DNA of 5,289 nt from NCBI GenBank assembly GCA_041441465.1, contig JASDSY010000007.1, positions 1 to 5,289 on the forward strand, read 5' to 3'. How positions within the stretch are numbered: the stretch's first letter is position 1; the number at the start of each line of letters is the position of its first letter. Position numbers and translations under genes: made by a program. This document shows, one piece after another, positions 5,098-5,289 of this stretch. Source of the DNA: JASDSY01 sp041441465 (lineage in GTDB: Bacteria > Muiribacteriota > UBA9980). Below the pieces are notes generated by a model. That model was not told the origin of the DNA and did not search any database. It saw only the letters and a program-made list of their open reading frames with translations.

Positions 5098-5289
5098 TCA
5101 AAATAAAGAATATGGATATTTGCAACCGGCCGCATAAAGGCAATCGCAGCAATCACCGCGGCCGTTATTTTGAAACATTTCGGAAGCGGCGGAGCCTGGA
5201 ATGGCGGGAGCCGCTGAGAATATGTGCCTGAAAACCAGGACGGCTTTCTGGACGCGGTCCCGCAATAATGGCAGAATAGAAACATCAAC
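5098..5289 (-). CDS. Possible C-terminal fragment of an unrecognised leftward gene (weak)
   Basis: A minus-strand frame is open from the right edge to TGA at 5098-5100 and gives 63 residues without a start in view. Its ending is Cys-rich (GDCCDCLYAAGC, then KYPYSLF). A neighbouring minus frame is also open, from about 5288 to TAA at 5088-5090 (66 residues, with CHYCGT near its start and a hydrophobic ITAAVIAAIAF). On the plus strand, 5107-5217 reads RIKAIAAITAAV..HFG, without a start codon. The first frame is preferred because it has more purine-first codons than the other minus frame and fits the direction of the neighbours. None has a recognised family. The patch is richer in GC than the DNA to its left, so something other than ordinary spacer probably begins here; it could equally be a decayed gene or a structured RNA. 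Confidence 0.2.
   Translation of the reverse strand, partial: VDVSILPLLRDRVQKAVLVFRHIFSAAPAIPGSAASEMFQNNGRGDCCDCLYAAGCKYPYSLF
5099..5172. repeat. Two-part inverted repeat with GC-rich core
   Basis: The right arm is continuous, GCGGCCG (5158-5164) plus TTATTTTG (5165-5172). The left arm is the exact complement split by 20 nt: CAAAATAA (5099-5106) and CGGCCGC (5127-5133). The 20-nt insert itself contains the palindrome AATATGGATATT. The inner loop (5134-5157) has GCAATC twice, 9 nt apart. On the plus strand the GC stem is followed directly by TTATTTT, as in a terminator with a long loop. Confidence 0.45.
5185..5215. repeat. GC-rich inverted repeat AGCGGC / GCCGCT
   Basis: Six-base perfect arms at 5185-5190 and 5210-5215, with a further inner GCC/GGC pairing (5194-5196 with 5203-5205) around TGGAAT. 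It lies just right of the two-part repeat, which makes the patch unusually rich in potential stems. Confidence 0.4.

Noticed and set aside
5048..5137. 29-residue plus-strand frame MFFLFYNDHL...
   Set aside because: No ribosome binding site, short, and in AT-rich spacer.

Overview
The window looks like a piece of chromosome from an uncultured, AT-rich diderm bacterium. Two of its gene products carry export signals typical of an outer membrane: a PorV/PorQ-type beta-barrel and a lipoprotein. The genes sit far apart in AT-rich DNA. Gene content of this sort (PorV-like barrel, lipoprotein with carboxypeptidase-regulatory-like modules, HEAT-repeat protein, orphan HTH protein) is common in poorly cultured lineages of the Wallbacteria, Riflebacteria or Elusimicrobia kind. 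That placement is an impression, not a demonstration. No phage, IS, CRISPR, tRNA or rRNA signal was seen.

Layout. Positions 1-182 hold the 3' end of a rightward gene, probably an amidohydrolase-family metal-dependent hydrolase. It converges on four leftward genes. In transcription order, from right to left, these are: a lipoprotein (3346-4725), a PorV-like outer-membrane protein (2258-3196), a HEAT-repeat protein (start corrected to 2034, ending at 1261), and a two-repeat HTH/Myb-like protein with a C-terminal Tudor-like domain (295-1167). The right end, from about 4773, is a long AT-rich stretch without a convincing gene. It closes in a GC-richer patch (about 5098-5289) with several competing open frames and strong inverted repeats.

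Transcription. The four leftward genes are separated by 149, 223 and 93 bp, so they are probably not one tight operon. The PorV-like gene is followed by a convincing intrinsic terminator (stem 2168-2177/2196-2205). The HEAT gene then has its own near-consensus sigma70-type promoter (TTGAAA, 17 bp, TATAAT) whose spacer and -35 box lie in a 24-bp A/T palindrome. No terminator separates the HEAT gene from the HTH-Tudor gene, so these two may be cotranscribed. Between the lipoprotein and the PorV-like gene lies a large imperfect hairpin (3283-3333).

How the genes might relate: the lipoprotein and the barrel both belong to the envelope and may share a role, though nothing here proves it. The HEAT protein and the HTH-Tudor protein look cytoplasmic, the first a protein-binding scaffold and the second a possible transcription regulator. 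The most unusual item is the HTH-HTH-linker-Tudor architecture, together with a 10-bp direct repeat just upstream of its own gene.
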